A DNA stretch of 64,000 nt from Bradyrhizobium nitroreducens (GCF_002776695.1 NZ_LFJC01000003.1:707588-771587); one strand, 5' to 3'. Shown: positions 25,073 through 35,714, counted from the first letter of the stretch. Numbers and translations are program-made. Notes: generated by a model not told the origin, from the sequence alone.

Positions 25073-26308
25073 ATGATCACACGGGACCAGCAGGCCCTGT
25101 TGTCGCCGATCGAGCGCGATCTTCGGCTCGATCTGTTCCGCGGCATCGGCCTGTGGATGATCTTCCTCGATCACATCCCGCACGAGGTCGTGGCCTGGCT
25201 CACGCTGCGCGACTACGGCTTCAGCGACGCTGCCGAGGTTTTCGTCTTCATCTCCGGCTATCTGGTCGGCTGGCTCTACGGGCCGGTCATCGCCGGCGGT
25301 TACTTCCTCGCCGCGCTCAAGCGGCTCTGGCGTCGCGCTCTGTCGCTGTATGTCGCGCACATCATGCTGTTCCTGCTGTTCACCGCGCAGGTCGCACGGA
25401 CGGCGCGCCGCTTCGACAATCCGATGTATGCGCATGAGTTCAACGTGTTCAACTTCCTGGCGCATCCGGACGAGCTGATCGAGCAGGCCATCCTGCTGAA
25501 ATACAAACCGGTCAATCTGGACGTGCTGCCGCTCTACATCACGCTGGTGTTCGCCTCGCCCTTCATCGTCTGGTGCCTTGTGCGCCGGCCGAACCTGACG
25601 CTCGCCGGCTCCGTCGTGCTCTTTGGGCTGGCGCGCTGGTTCGACTGGAACATCGCCTCCTATCCGCCGGGCACGACTTGGTACTTCAACCCGTTGTGCT
25701 GGCAGCTGATCTTCATCTTCGCCGCCTGGTGCGGCATCGGACAGATCGACAAGATCGGCAGATGGGTCTGGTCGAGGACGGCGATGGCATTGGCGGCGGC
25801 GTGGGTCGTCTTCGCCTTTCTCATCGTGATGACCTGGCACTTCCACGCGCTCGAAGCCTTCGTCCCGAAATGGATGATCAAGGCGATCTACCCGATCGAC
25901 AAGTCCAACCTCGACCTGCTGCGCTTCAGCCATTTCCTCGCGCTGGCGATCCTGGTGACCTGCTGCGTCTCGCGCAAATGGCCGGCGCTCCATTCGGTCT
26001 GGCTGCGCCCCGTCATCCTGTGCGGGCAGCACTCGCTGCCGATCTTCTGCCTGGGCGTCTTCCTGTCGTTCTCCGCGCACTGGATCCTGACGCAATATTC
26101 GGAAGGCGTGTGGGAGCAACTCGCCGTCTCTCTCGCCGGCATCGTCATCATGACCGGTGCGGCCTGGCTGCTCGATCGCGTCAAGCGCGTCCCCGACCTG
26201 TTCGTGAAGGTGACGGACGACGAGGACGCGGGGACCGCAACGGAAGCTGCTCCGCTTGCGGCCCCGTCCGCTAGGCCAGAAACGCGCGAAACCGGCGCAG
26301 CGCGATGA
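25073..26308 (+). CDS. opgC: OpgC-family protein (periplasmic glucan modification)
   Basis: A 411-residue inner-membrane protein with about ten hydrophobic helices and the OpgC signature start 'RDLRLDLFRGIGLWMIFLDH', then 'FSDAAEVFVFISGYLVGWLYG'. OpgC proteins are acyltransferase-3-like enzymes that add succinyl groups to osmoregulated periplasmic glucans; in rhizobia these are cyclic beta-glucans. The early Arg/His pair (RG...DH) that forms the acyltransferase site is present. A GGCGGGG sequence precedes the ATG. The final 30 residues are Ala/Thr/Pro-rich and cytoplasmic. Its last 38 bases overlap the end of the convergent ABC permease gene. Confidence 0.9.
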   Translation: MITRDQQALLSPIERDLRLDLFRGIGLWMIFLDHIPHEVVAWLTLRDYGFSDAAEVFVFISGYLVGWLYGPVIAGGYFLAALKRLWRRALSLYVAHIMLFLLFTAQVARTARRFDNPMYAHEFNVFNFLAHPDELIEQAILLKYKPVNLDVLPLYITLVFASPFIVWCLVRRPNLTLAGSVVLFGLARWFDWNIASYPPGTTWYFNPLCWQLIFIFAAWCGIGQIDKIGRWVWSRTAMALAAAWVVFAFLIVMTWHFHALEAFVPKWMIKAIYPIDKSNLDLLRFSHFLALAILVTCCVSRKWPALHSVWLRPVILCGQHSLPIFCLGVFLSFSAHWILTQYSEGVWEQLAVSLAGIVIMTGAAWLLDRVKRVPDLFVKVTDDEDAGTATEAAPLAAPSARPETRETGAAR

Positions 26309-27383
26309 CGAAGAAGACGCCGCCGATCACGGCGAGCGCGGCCAGCTGCGGCCACACGGCCTCGAGGCCCGCGCCGCGGAACAGGATCGCCTGCGCCAGC
26401 ATCACGAAATGCGTGTTGGGCGCCGCCAGCATGATGTCCTGAACGAAGAGCGGCATGCTCTCCCGCGGCGTCATGCTGCCCGACAGGGTCTGCAGCGGCA
26501 GCAGGGTCATCATCAGGAGCAACCCGAACTGCGGCATGGAGCCGGTGACGGTGGCGAGGAAGATGCCCATGCTGGTGGTGGCGAACAGATGCAGCGCCGC
26601 GCCGAGCAGGAACAGTGCGACCGAGCCCTCGATCATGACCGCCAGCCATCCCTGGATCACGAAGGCGATCGACAGCGCCGAGGCCGCGAGCACCACGGCT
26701 CCCATCGACCACACCTTGCTGACCATGATTTCGAGCGGCGTGACCGGCATCACCAGCAAATGCTCGATGGTGCCGTGCTCACGCTCGCGGATCAGTGCCG
26801 CGCCCGTCAGGATGATCGAGAGCATGGTGATCGACATGATGAGGTGGTCGACCGCGCCAAACCAGGATCTCTTCAGCTCCGGATTGAAACGGGCGCGCAG
26901 TGCGAGGTCGATCTGCGGTGCCTGAGCCTGGCGGTTTCGCGCCAGAAATTCCGCGATCTCGGCGCCGACGATCTGCTCGACATAGCCGCCGCCGTTGAAG
27001 GCTTGCGAGATGCGCGTCGCGTCGACGTTGAGCTGGATTGACGGCGCCTTCCGCGCCAGGAGGTCGCGCTGGAAGTCCGGCGGGATGTCGAGGGCAAACG
27101 TGTCGAGGCCGGCATCCATCCGTCGGTCCATCTCGTATTGCGAGATCATCCGAGGTGTAGAGAAGTACGGAGCGGTGAATGCCATCGCGATGCGCGTCGA
27201 GATCGGCGAATGGTCCTCGTCGACGACGGCGATTGCGGCGCGGTTCAGCGTCTCCGGCAGCGTGTTGGCACCCTCATACACCGCGAACGTAAAGGAATAG
27301 GCGATGAGCACGAGCAACACCGGGTCGCGTGCCAGTCCGCGCAATTCCTTGATTCCGAGCTGGAGCAGGTTGCCAAGGCGCAT
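26271..27383 (-). CDS. ABC-2 type transporter permease (YhhJ-like)
   Basis: A 370-residue permease with the ABC-2 layout: one N-terminal membrane helix (about residues 20-40), a large extracytoplasmic domain (about 45-180, 'RAAIAVVDEDHSPIST'), then five to six helices with 'REREHGTIEHLLVMPVTPLEI' in the conserved coupling loop. It is the last gene of a HlyD-RbbA-permease operon, like E. coli yhiI-rbbA-yhhJ. Only two bases separate it from the rbbA stop, so translation is probably coupled. The complex should export an unknown substrate, and the HlyD subunit bridges the periplasm. It overlaps opgC tail-to-tail by 38 bases. Confidence 0.92.
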   Translation of the reverse strand: MRLGNLLQLGIKELRGLARDPVLLVLIAYSFTFAVYEGANTLPETLNRAAIAVVDEDHSPISTRIAMAFTAPYFSTPRMISQYEMDRRMDAGLDTFALDIPPDFQRDLLARKAPSIQLNVDATRISQAFNGGGYVEQIVGAEIAEFLARNRQAQAPQIDLALRARFNPELKRSWFGAVDHLIMSITMLSIILTGAALIREREHGTIEHLLVMPVTPLEIMVSKVWSMGAVVLAASALSIAFVIQGWLAVMIEGSVALFLLGAALHLFATTSMGIFLATVTGSMPQFGLLLMMTLLPLQTLSGSMTPRESMPLFVQDIMLAAPNTHFVMLAQAILFRGAGLEAVWPQLAALAVIGGVFFVIALRRFRAFLA

Positions 27384-27385
27384 GG

Positions 27386-30157
27386 TCAGCGGGCCTGTTT
27401 CTTCAGGAGCAGCGCAGCTGCGGTGACCAGCACCGGGATCATGACGGCGAGCGCCAGGAGCTCGTTGTGGAGCGTGCCGAATCCCAGTGCCTTCGAAAAT
27501 GCGCCGCGCGAGATGGTCACGAAATAGCTGGTCGGATAGACAAGGCCGATCATCTTGCCGGCCCCTTGCAGCGAGGAGACCGGATCGATCAGGCCGGAAT
27601 ACTGGATCGCGGGAATCAGCGTGATCAGCACAGTTCCGAACAGCGCGGCGATCTGGCTCTTCATGAAGGCCGAGATGACCAGCCCGATGCCGGTGGTGGC
27701 CGTGACGTACAGCAGCGCGGCGGCCGCATAGGTCGGGAAGCTGCCCGTGAAAGGAACGCGGAAGACGACGAGCGCAAAGGCGACCAGCAGCAGGAAATTG
27801 CCAAAGGCCAGCACCACGTAGGGCAGCTGGGTGCCGAGCAGGAACTCGAGCCGCGTCACTGGTGTGACGTAGAAATTGACAATGGAGCCGAGCTCCTTCT
27901 CGCGTACGACGGCGAGGGCGGCGAGCACCGCAGGGATCATGATCAGGAGCAACGGGATAATGCCGGGCGCCATGGCGACGACGCTCCGGACGTCCGGATT
28001 GTAACGGTAGCGCAGCTGGAGCTGGTAGGAGCCGGCGATCGCCGCCTCGCCATAGAGCTCGCGGCCCTTCTGCGCCAGCCAGGCGGCGTGGATCGCCTGG
28101 GCGTAGGAGCGCAGCGTCTCGGCCCGCGTCGGATTGGCGCCGTCGACCCAGGCGCCGATCTCGACATGGCGGCCGCGGCTGACGTCGCGGCCGAAGCCGG
28201 GCGGCAGCTCGATGGCGAGGCCGATCTCGCCCGCACGCATGCGGCGGTCGAGATCGGCATAGTCGATGATGGGGGATTTCTCGGTGAAATAGCGCGACCC
28301 GGCGATCTGGAGGCTGTAGTCGCGGCTGATCGCGCTGTCGTCGCGGTCGAGCACGGCGAAGGTCAGGTTCTCGACGTCCATGCTGATGCCGTAGCCGAGC
28401 ACGAACAGCAGCAGCACGCTGCCGAGGATCGCGAGCGTGGCGCGGATCGGATCGCGCCGCAGCTCGAGCGCCTCGCGCCGGGAATAGGCGAGCATGCGGG
28501 TCGGGTTGAACGTCATGCCGCGCTTGCGCGACGCTGCCGTCGTCCCGGCCGGTACGGCCGGTGCGGTTGCCGGCTGGATGGCTGCATCCGAGGTGTCGGC
28601 GATCGCTTCTTCCAGGCAGGCGATGAAGGCCTGCTCCAGCGTCGCGGAGCCGCGTGCGGCCACGATGGCCGCGGGCGTGTCCGACGTCAGCACCTTGCCG
28701 GCGTGCATCAGCGAGACCCGGTCGCAGCGCTCGGCCTCGTTCATGAAGTGCGTCGAGACGAAGATGGTGACGTTGTCCTTGCGGGAGAGCTCGGCGAGGA
28801 TCTGCCAGAAGCGGTCGCGCGCGACCGGATCGACGCCGGAGGTCGGCTCGTCGAGGATGAGGATGTCCGGCGCATGGATCATCGCGACGGCGAGCGACAA
28901 TCGCTGCCGCAGCCCGAGCGGCAGGGCGTCGGGCAGGGCATCGGTGACGTCGGCAAGATCGAACCGGGCGACCATCTCGCTGATGCGCGGGCCGATGGTC
29001 TCCGCCGGCAGCTGGAACAGGCGCGCGTGGAGATCGAGATTTTGCGCGACCGTGAGCTCCGAATAGAGCGAGAAGCCTTGCGACATGTAGCCGATGCGCC
29101 GCCGCACCGACATGTCGCCGGCATCGATGGTGTTGCCGAACAGCCGTGCAGTGCCCCCGCTGACCGGCAGAAGGCCGGTGAGCATCTTCATGGTCGTGGT
29201 CTTGCCGCATCCGTTCGAGCCGAGAAAGCCGAATATCTCGCCCTTCCTGATACGGAAGCTGACGTCGTCTACCGCCACGAAGCCGTTGAATCGCCGGGTC
29301 AGGTGATCGGCCTCGATCGCGATCTCCTCATGGCCGTCGCTCCGCGGCGGGATCACCACTTTGGTATGGTCGCCGCGATCGGCTTCGGGCAGGAGGCGGA
29401 TGAAGGCCTCGTCGAGCGTCTCGGCGCCGGTCTGCCGTTTCAGCTCGGCGGGCGTTCCGGTCGCCAGCACGCGGCCGGCGTTCATCGCGATCAGGAAATC
29501 GAACTGCGCCGCCTCCTCCATATAGGCGGTCGAGACGATCACGCTCATGCCGGGCCGGCTGCTCCGGATCGAGGCGATCAATTCCCAGAACTGGCGCCGC
29601 GACAGCGGATCGACGCCGGTGGTCGGCTCGTCCAGGATCAAGAGCTCGGGATCGTGGATCAGGGCGCAGCACAGGCCGACCTTCTGCTTCATGCCGCCGG
29701 ACAGCTTTGCGGCGGGCCGATCGGCGAACGGCGCGAGACCAGTGTCGCGCAGCAGGCCGGCGATCCGCCTGTCCCGTTCCACCTTGTGATGTCCGAACAG
29801 GCGGCCGAAGAAGTCGATGTTCTCGAACACCGACAGCGTCGGATAGAGGTTCTTGCCGAGCCCCTGCGGCATATAGGCGATGTCGGGGCACACGTTGCGG
29901 CGATGGCGCGAGCTTGCCATGTCGCCGCCGAGCACGTGGACGTGCCCCTGCTGGATCGCGCGGGCTCCGGCGATCAGCGACAGCAGGCTGGATTTGCCGA
30001 CACCGTCGGGGCCGATCATCCCGACCATGCACCCGGCCGGCAGGTCGAGCGTGATGGACTCGAGCGCCCGGGCCTTGCCGTAGCTCAGGCCTACGCCTTC
30101 CAGATGCACCACGCTGCCGACGGCAGACGGTGCTTCGGCTGCGGCAGTCGTGCTCAT
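27386..30157 (-). CDS. rbbA: RbbA-like ABC transporter, two ATPase domains fused to a permease
   Basis: A 923-residue protein. The first ATPase domain (about 15-250) has Walker [10 protein letters not shown], signature LSGGMKQKV and Walker [14 protein letters not shown]. The second (about 285-520) has Walker [10 protein letters not shown] and [12 protein letters not shown], but its signature reads LPLGLRQR instead of LSGGQ. An ABC-2 permease half follows (about 550-923) with '[23 protein letters not shown]' in the coupling loop. This is the RbbA arrangement; E. coli RbbA also binds ribosomes, which cannot be inferred here. It shares a four-base ATGA overlap (30154-30157) with the upstream HlyD gene and lies two bases from the next permease, so the three form one export operon. 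Confidence 0.93.
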   Translation of the reverse strand: MSTTAAAEAPSAVGSVVHLEGVGLSYGKARALESITLDLPAGCMVGMIGPDGVGKSSLLSLIAGARAIQQGHVHVLGGDMASSRHRRNVCPDIAYMPQGLGKNLYPTLSVFENIDFFGRLFGHHKVERDRRIAGLLRDTGLAPFADRPAAKLSGGMKQKVGLCCALIHDPELLILDEPTTGVDPLSRRQFWELIASIRSSRPGMSVIVSTAYMEEAAQFDFLIAMNAGRVLATGTPAELKRQTGAETLDEAFIRLLPEADRGDHTKVVIPPRSDGHEEIAIEADHLTRRFNGFVAVDDVSFRIRKGEIFGFLGSNGCGKTTTMKMLTGLLPVSGGTARLFGNTIDAGDMSVRRRIGYMSQGFSLYSELTVAQNLDLHARLFQLPAETIGPRISEMVARFDLADVTDALPDALPLGLRQRLSLAVAMIHAPDILILDEPTSGVDPVARDRFWQILAELSRKDNVTIFVSTHFMNEAERCDRVSLMHAGKVLTSDTPAAIVAARGSATLEQAFIACLEEAIADTSDAAIQPATAPAVPAGTTAASRKRGMTFNPTRMLAYSRREALELRRDPIRATLAILGSVLLLFVLGYGISMDVENLTFAVLDRDDSAISRDYSLQIAGSRYFTEKSPIIDYADLDRRMRAGEIGLAIELPPGFGRDVSRGRHVEIGAWVDGANPTRAETLRSYAQAIHAAWLAQKGRELYGEAAIAGSYQLQLRYRYNPDVRSVVAMAPGIIPLLLIMIPAVLAALAVVREKELGSIVNFYVTPVTRLEFLLGTQLPYVVLAFGNFLLLVAFALVVFRVPFTGSFPTYAAAALLYVTATTGIGLVISAFMKSQIAALFGTVLITLIPAIQYSGLIDPVSSLQGAGKMIGLVYPTSYFVTISRGAFSKALGFGTLHNELLALAVMIPVLVTAAALLLKKQAR

Positions 30158-31221
30158 CTCGTCAGCTTGATCTTGAGGTTGTCGGGCCATTGCGCGGCCG
30201 GATCGAGCTGCACATAGGCCATGCCCGGCAGGCCGGTCTTCACATGCTCGACGTGCTGGCGCAGCAGATCGGGTGCGATATGCGCCTTGATGCGGAACAT
30301 CAGCTTCTGGCGCTCCTCCTCGGTTTCGACCGTCTTGGGCGTGAATTGCGCGACGTCGGCGACGAAGGTGGCCTTGGCGGGGATCACATATTGCGGGATG
30401 GCGTCGAGCACGAGACGAACCTCGGCGCCGATCGCGACGCGGCCGGCGTCGGCCGTCGGCAGGAAGAACGTCATGTAGACGTCGCCGAGATCGACCATGT
30501 TGAGGACGCGGCCGCCGGCGGCCAGCACCTCGCCCGGCTGCGACACGCGATACTGCACGCGACCGTCGCGCGGCGCCTTCAGCACGCTGTCGTTGAGGTC
30601 GGCATTGATGCTTTCGATCGCGGCCTTTGCCGCGTCGACCGAAGCGCCGGCGTCGATCACCATGGCGCGCGCGGAGCTGATCGCGGCCTCCGATGCGGCG
30701 ACCTGGGCGTGGGACGCGGCGAGCGCCGCCTTCGCCGTGGCGTTGGCGGAGCGGTCGTCGTCGAGGACCTGCTGCGCCACGGCACTGGTCTTGATCAATT
30801 TTTCGGAGCGATCGAGCTTGCGGCTCGTGGTGTCGAGCTGCGCGATGCGCTGGTCGACCACGGCCTCGGCCGCTTTGCGCTCGGCCTCGCGCTGATTCAC
30901 CAGGCTCTTGGCCGTCTCGACATTGATGGCGGCGCGCTGCAGCTGCGCCTCGGCCTGGCGGCGCTGGGCCTGCAATTGCTCGGTGTCCATACGCGCCAGA
31001 ACCTGGCCCGCGCGCACGAGGTCGCCTTCGTTGACCAGGATCTCGCGAATCCGGCCCGGCGTCTTGGTCGCGATATCGATCTCGACCGCTTCGATGCGTC
31101 CGTTGCCGCGGGCGAAGCCTGCCGGCAGCGTGTTGGTATCGCGGTGCTGCCAATAGTAATAGCCGCCGCCAGCAACGAGGACGGCGATCGCGGCGATGAC
31201 GCGACCCGGAGTGAATTTCAT
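30154..31221 (-). CDS. HlyD-family membrane fusion protein
   Basis: A 355-residue periplasmic adaptor. It has an N-terminal membrane anchor (about residues 8-24, '[17 protein letters not shown]'), a first biotinyl-lipoyl half ('[20 protein letters not shown]'), a long alpha-helical coiled-coil hairpin (about 95-205), the second lipoyl half ('[16 protein letters not shown]') and a beta-barrel domain. It links the ABC permeases of the same operon to an outer-membrane channel, which is not encoded here. It is the first gene of the operon and overlaps rbbA by four bases. The start at 31221 places the membrane anchor at the N-terminus; the ribosome site is weak. Confidence 0.92.
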   Translation of the reverse strand: MKFTPGRVIAAIAVLVAGGGYYYWQHRDTNTLPAGFARGNGRIEAVEIDIATKTPGRIREILVNEGDLVRAGQVLARMDTEQLQAQRRQAEAQLQRAAINVETAKSLVNQREAERKAAEAVVDQRIAQLDTTSRKLDRSEKLIKTSAVAQQVLDDDRSANATAKAALAASHAQVAASEAAISSARAMVIDAGASVDAAKAAIESINADLNDSVLKAPRDGRVQYRVSQPGEVLAAGGRVLNMVDLGDVYMTFFLPTADAGRVAIGAEVRLVLDAIPQYVIPAKATFVADVAQFTPKTVETEEERQKLMFRIKAHIAPDLLRQHVEHVKTGLPGMAYVQLDPAAQWPDNLKIKLTR

Positions 31222-31469
31222 CTGTTCAAAACGCCGTGAGGCGGCGCCCACTGTTGAGAAACGTACGCCCGGCCCGCTGATGGCGCGGGGAGGGCAGCCC
31301 CAACATTGCAGCCAATTTTGCATCGCAACTTGATGCAGATCAGACGTTGGCGCGAGGCGTCAGTGCCCGTATTCTTGGCTCCGCGTCGTCGCCGCTCGTC
31401 CGCCCTGATTGGTCAAGCGGACGAGCCAGGCCTGCTCAACGGATTGCCATCGGCCTGATCCGGGCTGCC

Positions 31470-32675
31470 TCATTTCACCAGCGGGCAGCCGCCGTCCTTG
31501 AGCGGGCGGAACGCCTGGTCAGCGGGCACTTCGGCGAGCAGCTTGTAGTAATCCCACGGTGCCTTCGACTCCTCCGGCTTCTTCACCTGGAACAGGTACA
31601 TGCTGTGCACCATGCGGCCGTCCTCGCGCAGCACGCCGTTGTCGGTGAAGGCGTCCTTCACCGGCAGCTCGCGCATCTTCGCCATCACCGTCTTGGTGTC
31701 GCGGGTGCCGGCGGCCTGCACTGCCTTCAGATAGTGCAACGTTGCACTATAGGTCGCGGCCTGGTTCATCGTCGGCATCCGCTTGACCCGCTCCATGAAG
31801 CGCTTGCCGAAAGCACGGGTCTTGTCGTTGAGATCCCAGTAATAGGCCTCGGTGATGATCAGGCCTTGCGCAAGCTTGAGGCCGAGGCTGTGCACGTCGG
31901 AGATGAACATCACGATCGCCGCCAGATTCTGGCCACCGGCGACGATGCCGAACTCGCCGGCCTGCTTGATTGCGTTGATGGTGTCGCCACCGCCATTGGC
32001 AAGCCCGATGATCTTGGCCTTGGACGCCTGGGCCTGCAACAGGAACGAGGAGAAATCGGCTGTGTTGAGCGGATGCTTGACGCTGCCGAGCACCTTGCCG
32101 CCCGCCGCCTTCACGACATCGCCGGTGTCGCGCTCGACCGAATGGCCGAATACGTAGTCGGCGGTGAGGAAGAACTAGGTGTCGCCGCCGTTCTTGACGA
32201 TGGCGCTGCCGACGGTGTGGGCGTTGGCATAGGTGTCGTAGGTCCAGTGCGCGGTGTAGGGCGAGCAGGACTTTCCGGTGATGTCGGAGCTGGCCGCATC
32301 CGTCACGATCATGATCTTCTCGTACTGCTTCGACAGCTCCATCACCGCGAGCGCGGTGGCCGAGGTCGGCAGGTCGATGATCATGTCGACCCCTTCGGTC
32401 TCCCACCATTTACGCGCGATGGTGGAGGCGACGTCGGGCTTGTTGAGCACGTCGGCCGCGACCATGTCGATCGGCTTGCCGAACATCTGCCCGCCAAAAT
32501 CTTCGATCGCCATCTTGGTGGCCTCGACATTCCCCTGGCCGCCGATGTCGGAATAGACCGACGAGAAATCGGAGAGCACCCCGATCTTGAGCGGCGCCTG
32601 CTGGGCTGAAGCCGAACCGAGCAGAGACGCGAACAGCAATCCAACGGTGACGGCAAAGCGAGTATTCCGGCACAT
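31470..32675 (-). pseudogene. ABC branched-chain-type substrate-binding protein, broken by an amber codon
   Basis: Encodes a periplasmic binding protein of the branched-chain amino acid / aromatic acid type: signal peptide ('FAVTVGLLFASLLGSASAQ'), then 'KIGVLSDFSSVYSDIGGQG' and a C-terminal half with family-typical 'NGVLREDGRMVHSMYLFQVK'. A TAG at 32175-32177 interrupts the frame after 166 residues. Reading continues in the same frame with 'FFLTADYVFGHSVERDT', where relatives have a Trp directly before FFLTADY, so a single TGG-to-TAG change explains it. All else is intact (about 400 residues), so the lesion is recent, or a sequencing error. No permease or ATPase genes lie nearby. The start at 32675 has AGAGGG before it. 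It is divergent from the acyl-CoA synthetase. Confidence 0.9.
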
Positions 32676-32886
32676 GAACATTTCCCTCTGTAAAGTTTCT
32701 TGTTGCTGAAAGCCTAGATTTGCCTCCGAGGAGTGCAAGGTCTTGCGCGACGGCGCCGGCGCGAAGTGCGATTTGACGCGGTCAATTGACGCAATTACGG
32801 TCCGCGGAGCAAAAGCGGCAAGCGCCGCGCCTCATTGGCGTCGAGGCGGGCGGCCAAGCCAAACATCAGAAGTTCAGGGGATGGAT

Positions 32887-34500
32887 ATGTCCAGCGAGAC
32901 CGCAGCCACGATCGCGAAAGCCCGCGAGCATTCGATCGGCGATCTGCTGCGCCGCTCCGCGGCCCGCGAACCGCACAAGCTCGCCGTGAGCTGCGGCAAG
33001 GTCAGCTGGAGCTTTGCCGAGATGGATGCGATTTGCAATCGGCTCGGCCGCGGCCTGCTCGGCCTCGGCGTCAAGAAGGGTGATCGCATCGCGGTTCTCT
33101 CGCGCAACTCGCATGCCTTCGCGACGCTGCGCTTCGCCGCGGCGCGGATCGGCGCGGTGCTGGTGCCGATCAACTTCATGCTCAATCCCGACGAGATCAA
33201 TTTCATCCTGAGGAGCTCTGGGGCAAAGCTGCTGGCGACGGGTCCTGATTTCGTCGATCCGGCCAAGGCCGCAAGCGCGAAGGATTGCGCGGTCGAGAAG
33301 ATGATCTGGCTGCCGGGCGAAGATTCCGCGTCGGCGCCCGCGGGCCTCACCACCTTCGACGATCTGCTCCATGCCGACGGCTCGTTCCTGGACGCGTCGG
33401 TCGACAGTCGCGATCTCGCGCAGATCGTCTACACCTCAGGCACGGAATCGCTGCCCAAGGGGGCGATGCTGACCCATGAAGCGGTGATGTGGCAGTATGT
33501 CAGCTGCATCATCGACGGCGGCATGAGCGTGGACGACAAGTTCCTGCACGCCCTGCCGCTCTATCACTGCGCCCAGCTCGACGTGTTCCTGGGCCCGCAA
33601 GTTTATCTTGGCGCCTCCGGCGTCATCACGGGCAAGCCGACCGCCGGCAACATTCTCGCGCTGATCCAGGCGCACAAGATCACGTCGTTCTTCGCGCCGC
33701 CGACGATCTGGATTGCGATGCTGCGCTCGCCGAACTTCGACAAGACCGATCTGTCGACCTTGCAGAAAGGCTATTACGGCGCCTCGATCATGCCGGTGGA
33801 GGTGCTGCTCGAACTCCAGCGCCGCCTGCCCAATGTCAGATTCTGGAATTTCTACGGTCAGACCGAGATCGCGCCGCTCGCGACCGTGCTGCGGCCGGAG
33901 GACCAGCTGCGCAAGGCCGGCTCGGCCGGCAAGCCCGTGCTCAATGTCGAGACGCGCGTGGTCAACACGTCGATGGAGGACGTCAAGGTCGGCGAAGTCG
34001 GCGAGATCGTGCATCGCTCGCCGCATCTGCTCTCCGGCTATTACAACGATCCTGAAAAGACCGCGGCGGCGTTCTTCGGCGGCTGGTTCCACTCCGGCGA
34101 TCTCGCGACCGTCGACGAGGAGGGCCACATCACCGTGGTCGACCGTGTCAAGGACATGATCAAGACCGGCGGCGAGAACGTTGCCAGCCGCGAGGTCGAG
34201 GAGATGGTCTATCGCATTCCCGCCGTGTCGGAGGTCGCCGTCGTCGGCCTGCCCGACCCGCGCTGGATCGAGGCGGTCACGGCCATCGTCGTGGTCAAGA
34301 GCGGCGAAAAGCTCGACGAGGAATCCGTCATCAAGCACTGCGCCGGCCAGATGGCGCATTTCAAGGTGCCCAAGCGCGTCATCTTCGTGGATGCGTTGCC
34401 GAAGAATCCGAGCGGCAAGCTGCTCAAGCGCGAGCTGCGCCAGCGGTTTGTCGGCGGCGAGACGCTGGACAAGGCGGTGCAGAAGAGCTTCGGCACCTGA
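32887..34500 (+). CDS. Acyl-CoA synthetase (AMP-forming, FadD-like)
   Basis: A 537-residue ANL-superfamily ligase that activates a carboxylic acid to its CoA thioester via an acyl-AMP. The P-loop is YTSGTESLPKGAML (182-195), with later 'YGQTEIAP', 'YHSGDLATVDEEG'-type hinge sequence (HSGDLA) and the catalytic Lys in 'KNPSGKLLKREL' near the C-terminus. The overall pattern fits medium/long-chain fatty acyl-CoA or aromatic acyl-CoA ligases. The start is set at 32887, where AGGGG has proper spacing; an ATG six bases upstream is an alternative. It is divergent from the broken binding-protein gene and directly followed by an alcohol dehydrogenase remnant. Confidence 0.92.
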   Translation: MSSETAATIAKAREHSIGDLLRRSAAREPHKLAVSCGKVSWSFAEMDAICNRLGRGLLGLGVKKGDRIAVLSRNSHAFATLRFAAARIGAVLVPINFMLNPDEINFILRSSGAKLLATGPDFVDPAKAASAKDCAVEKMIWLPGEDSASAPAGLTTFDDLLHADGSFLDASVDSRDLAQIVYTSGTESLPKGAMLTHEAVMWQYVSCIIDGGMSVDDKFLHALPLYHCAQLDVFLGPQVYLGASGVITGKPTAGNILALIQAHKITSFFAPPTIWIAMLRSPNFDKTDLSTLQKGYYGASIMPVEVLLELQRRLPNVRFWNFYGQTEIAPLATVLRPEDQLRKAGSAGKPVLNVETRVVNTSMEDVKVGEVGEIVHRSPHLLSGYYNDPEKTAAAFFGGWFHSGDLATVDEEGHITVVDRVKDMIKTGGENVASREVEEMVYRIPAVSEVAVVGLPDPRWIEAVTAIVVVKSGEKLDEESVIKHCAGQMAHFKVPKRVIFVDALPKNPSGKLLKRELRQRFVGGETLDKAVQKSFGT

Positions 34501-34515
34501 GAGGGAGCGCCTCCC

Positions 34516-34842
34516 ATGAAAGCCTGGCAGGTCGCGCGCGACTGGTCGATCGAGGGAATGGAGCCGGCCGATCTGCCCGAGCCTGTGCCCGGACCGGGTG
34601 CAGTGAGTGACCGCGTGTTCAGCTTCGATGCCGTGCCGGACGCGCTGCGGCTGATGCAGCAGGGTGGCGGCCATTTCGGCAAGATCGTGGTCGAGTTCGA
34701 CCAAAGCGTTTTCGAACGAAGTGGCTATCGGTTCGCGTCAAGAGAACGCGCAAGAAGGAAGCTCTATTTGCTCTCGCCGGAAAGCTTCCTGACATCGTCC
34801 GGCGTTTGCCCGAAGCGACGGCGAAACGCGCGATGGAAGTAG
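34516..34842 (+). pseudogene. Zinc alcohol dehydrogenase with large internal deletion
   Basis: The first 28 residues (start MKAWQVARDWSIEGME, then PADLPEPVPGPG) are the N-terminus of a medium-chain alcohol dehydrogenase. They join directly to about 30 residues ('DRVFSFDAVPDALRLMQQGG', 'HFGKIVVEF') that form the normal C-terminus. Some 280 central residues with the zinc and NAD sites are missing. The normal stop after 'VVEF' is also lost, so the frame runs 47 codons further into the opposite-strand AraC gene. It can make no active enzyme. It sits 15 bases after the acyl-CoA synthetase and was once probably in its operon. Confidence 0.85.
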
Positions 34843-35714
34843 GAGACGTCGTGGAAGCCCGCGAGATGCGCGATCTCGATGATCTTGCGGGTGCGCATGG
34901 CTGGGTTTCGGAGCAGCCGCTCGGCGCGCAGCAAGCGCTGCTCCAGCACGAAGCCGCTGTAGGTGATGCCGGCCTGCTCGAACAGCAGCTGGATCGTGCG
35001 TGGGCTGACCCGATGCGCGGCTGACAGGACGGTGAGCGACAGCGCGGGACTGTCCAGCTGCGCCAGGATGTCGGATTTGAGAGTCTCCAGGCGCGCTGCG
35101 GCAAGGCCGCGCGTCCGCGCTTCCTCGGCGACGTCGCCGCGGGCCCCGATCATCAGCACGGCGAGATCGAACAGATGCTGCGAGACCGCATCGAGCTCCG
35201 CGGGCGCGAGCTTGTCGGCATAAGCGTGCGCGAGATCGTAATATCGGACGAACATCGACGTGATTGGATTGGCGCCGGGGATCGACCCTGCAATCAGATC
35301 CTCCGCATTCGGGCAGGCGCGCAGCAGCGCCTTGCGCGGCAGCAGCGCGGTCTGAAAATTGCCATGCCCTATCTGGGTGATCCGAGCGCCCTTGATCGAG
35401 GGGTCGCCGATCGTGACGTCGCCCGCGGCAACCTCCAGCGGACGATGCCCCATGGCGCCGCTGAGCGCTGAATTGGGCGACATCGTAATCACCAGTTCGT
35501 CATTCGTCCCCAGCGACACGAAAGATATCGGCGAGCCAAACGAGGCCGAGAGCCTGAGACGGGGAAGAATGGCCGGCGCAATGGTCCGGTGAACGCGCCC
35601 TTCTCCAACCGGGACGAAATCGACATTGGCGACCTGACGGCAGAACTGCTCGCGCCATCTTTCATAGGCCTGGCCATTCGGGTCGCCGTCGAATGAGAGT
35701 TGAGGCTGGATCAT
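34764..35714 (-). CDS. AraC-family transcriptional regulator
   Basis: A 316-residue regulator. The C-terminal 100 residues hold two AraC helix-turn-helices: 'SLTVLSAAHRVSPRTIQLLFE' and the second with 'RTRKIIEIAHLAGFHDVSYF' followed by 'HRAFRRRFGQTPDDVR'. The N-terminal 200 residues are the AraC ligand-binding region 2 type, typical of regulators for aromatic or amide catabolism (ArbR / FeaR-like). The target is unknown. The acyl-CoA synthetase unit, convergent with it, is the nearest metabolic candidate. The end of the gene overlaps the runaway tail of the alcohol dehydrogenase remnant. Confidence 0.92.
   Translation of the reverse strand: MIQPQLSFDGDPNGQAYERWREQFCRQVANVDFVPVGEGRVHRTIAPAILPRLRLSASFGSPISFVSLGTNDELVITMSPNSALSGAMGHRPLEVAAGDVTIGDPSIKGARITQIGHGNFQTALLPRKALLRACPNAEDLIAGSIPGANPITSMFVRYYDLAHAYADKLAPAELDAVSQHLFDLAVLMIGARGDVAEEARTRGLAAARLETLKSDILAQLDSPALSLTVLSAAHRVSPRTIQLLFEQAGITYSGFVLEQRLLRAERLLRNPAMRTRKIIEIAHLAGFHDVSYFHRAFRRRFGQTPDDVRKLSGESK

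Noticed and set aside
26271-29210. A 979-codon minus-strand frame that seems to fuse Arg-rich sequence to the ABC permease
   Set aside because: Only the part from the ATG at 27383 has permease character. The upstream portion is an out-of-frame reading of rbbA.
27467-30217. A 916-codon open frame on the plus strand opposite the rbbA gene
   Set aside because: It is a shadow of the high-GC codon pattern. The minus-strand frame has complete ABC motifs; the plus-strand product is His/Arg/Gln-rich with no family features.
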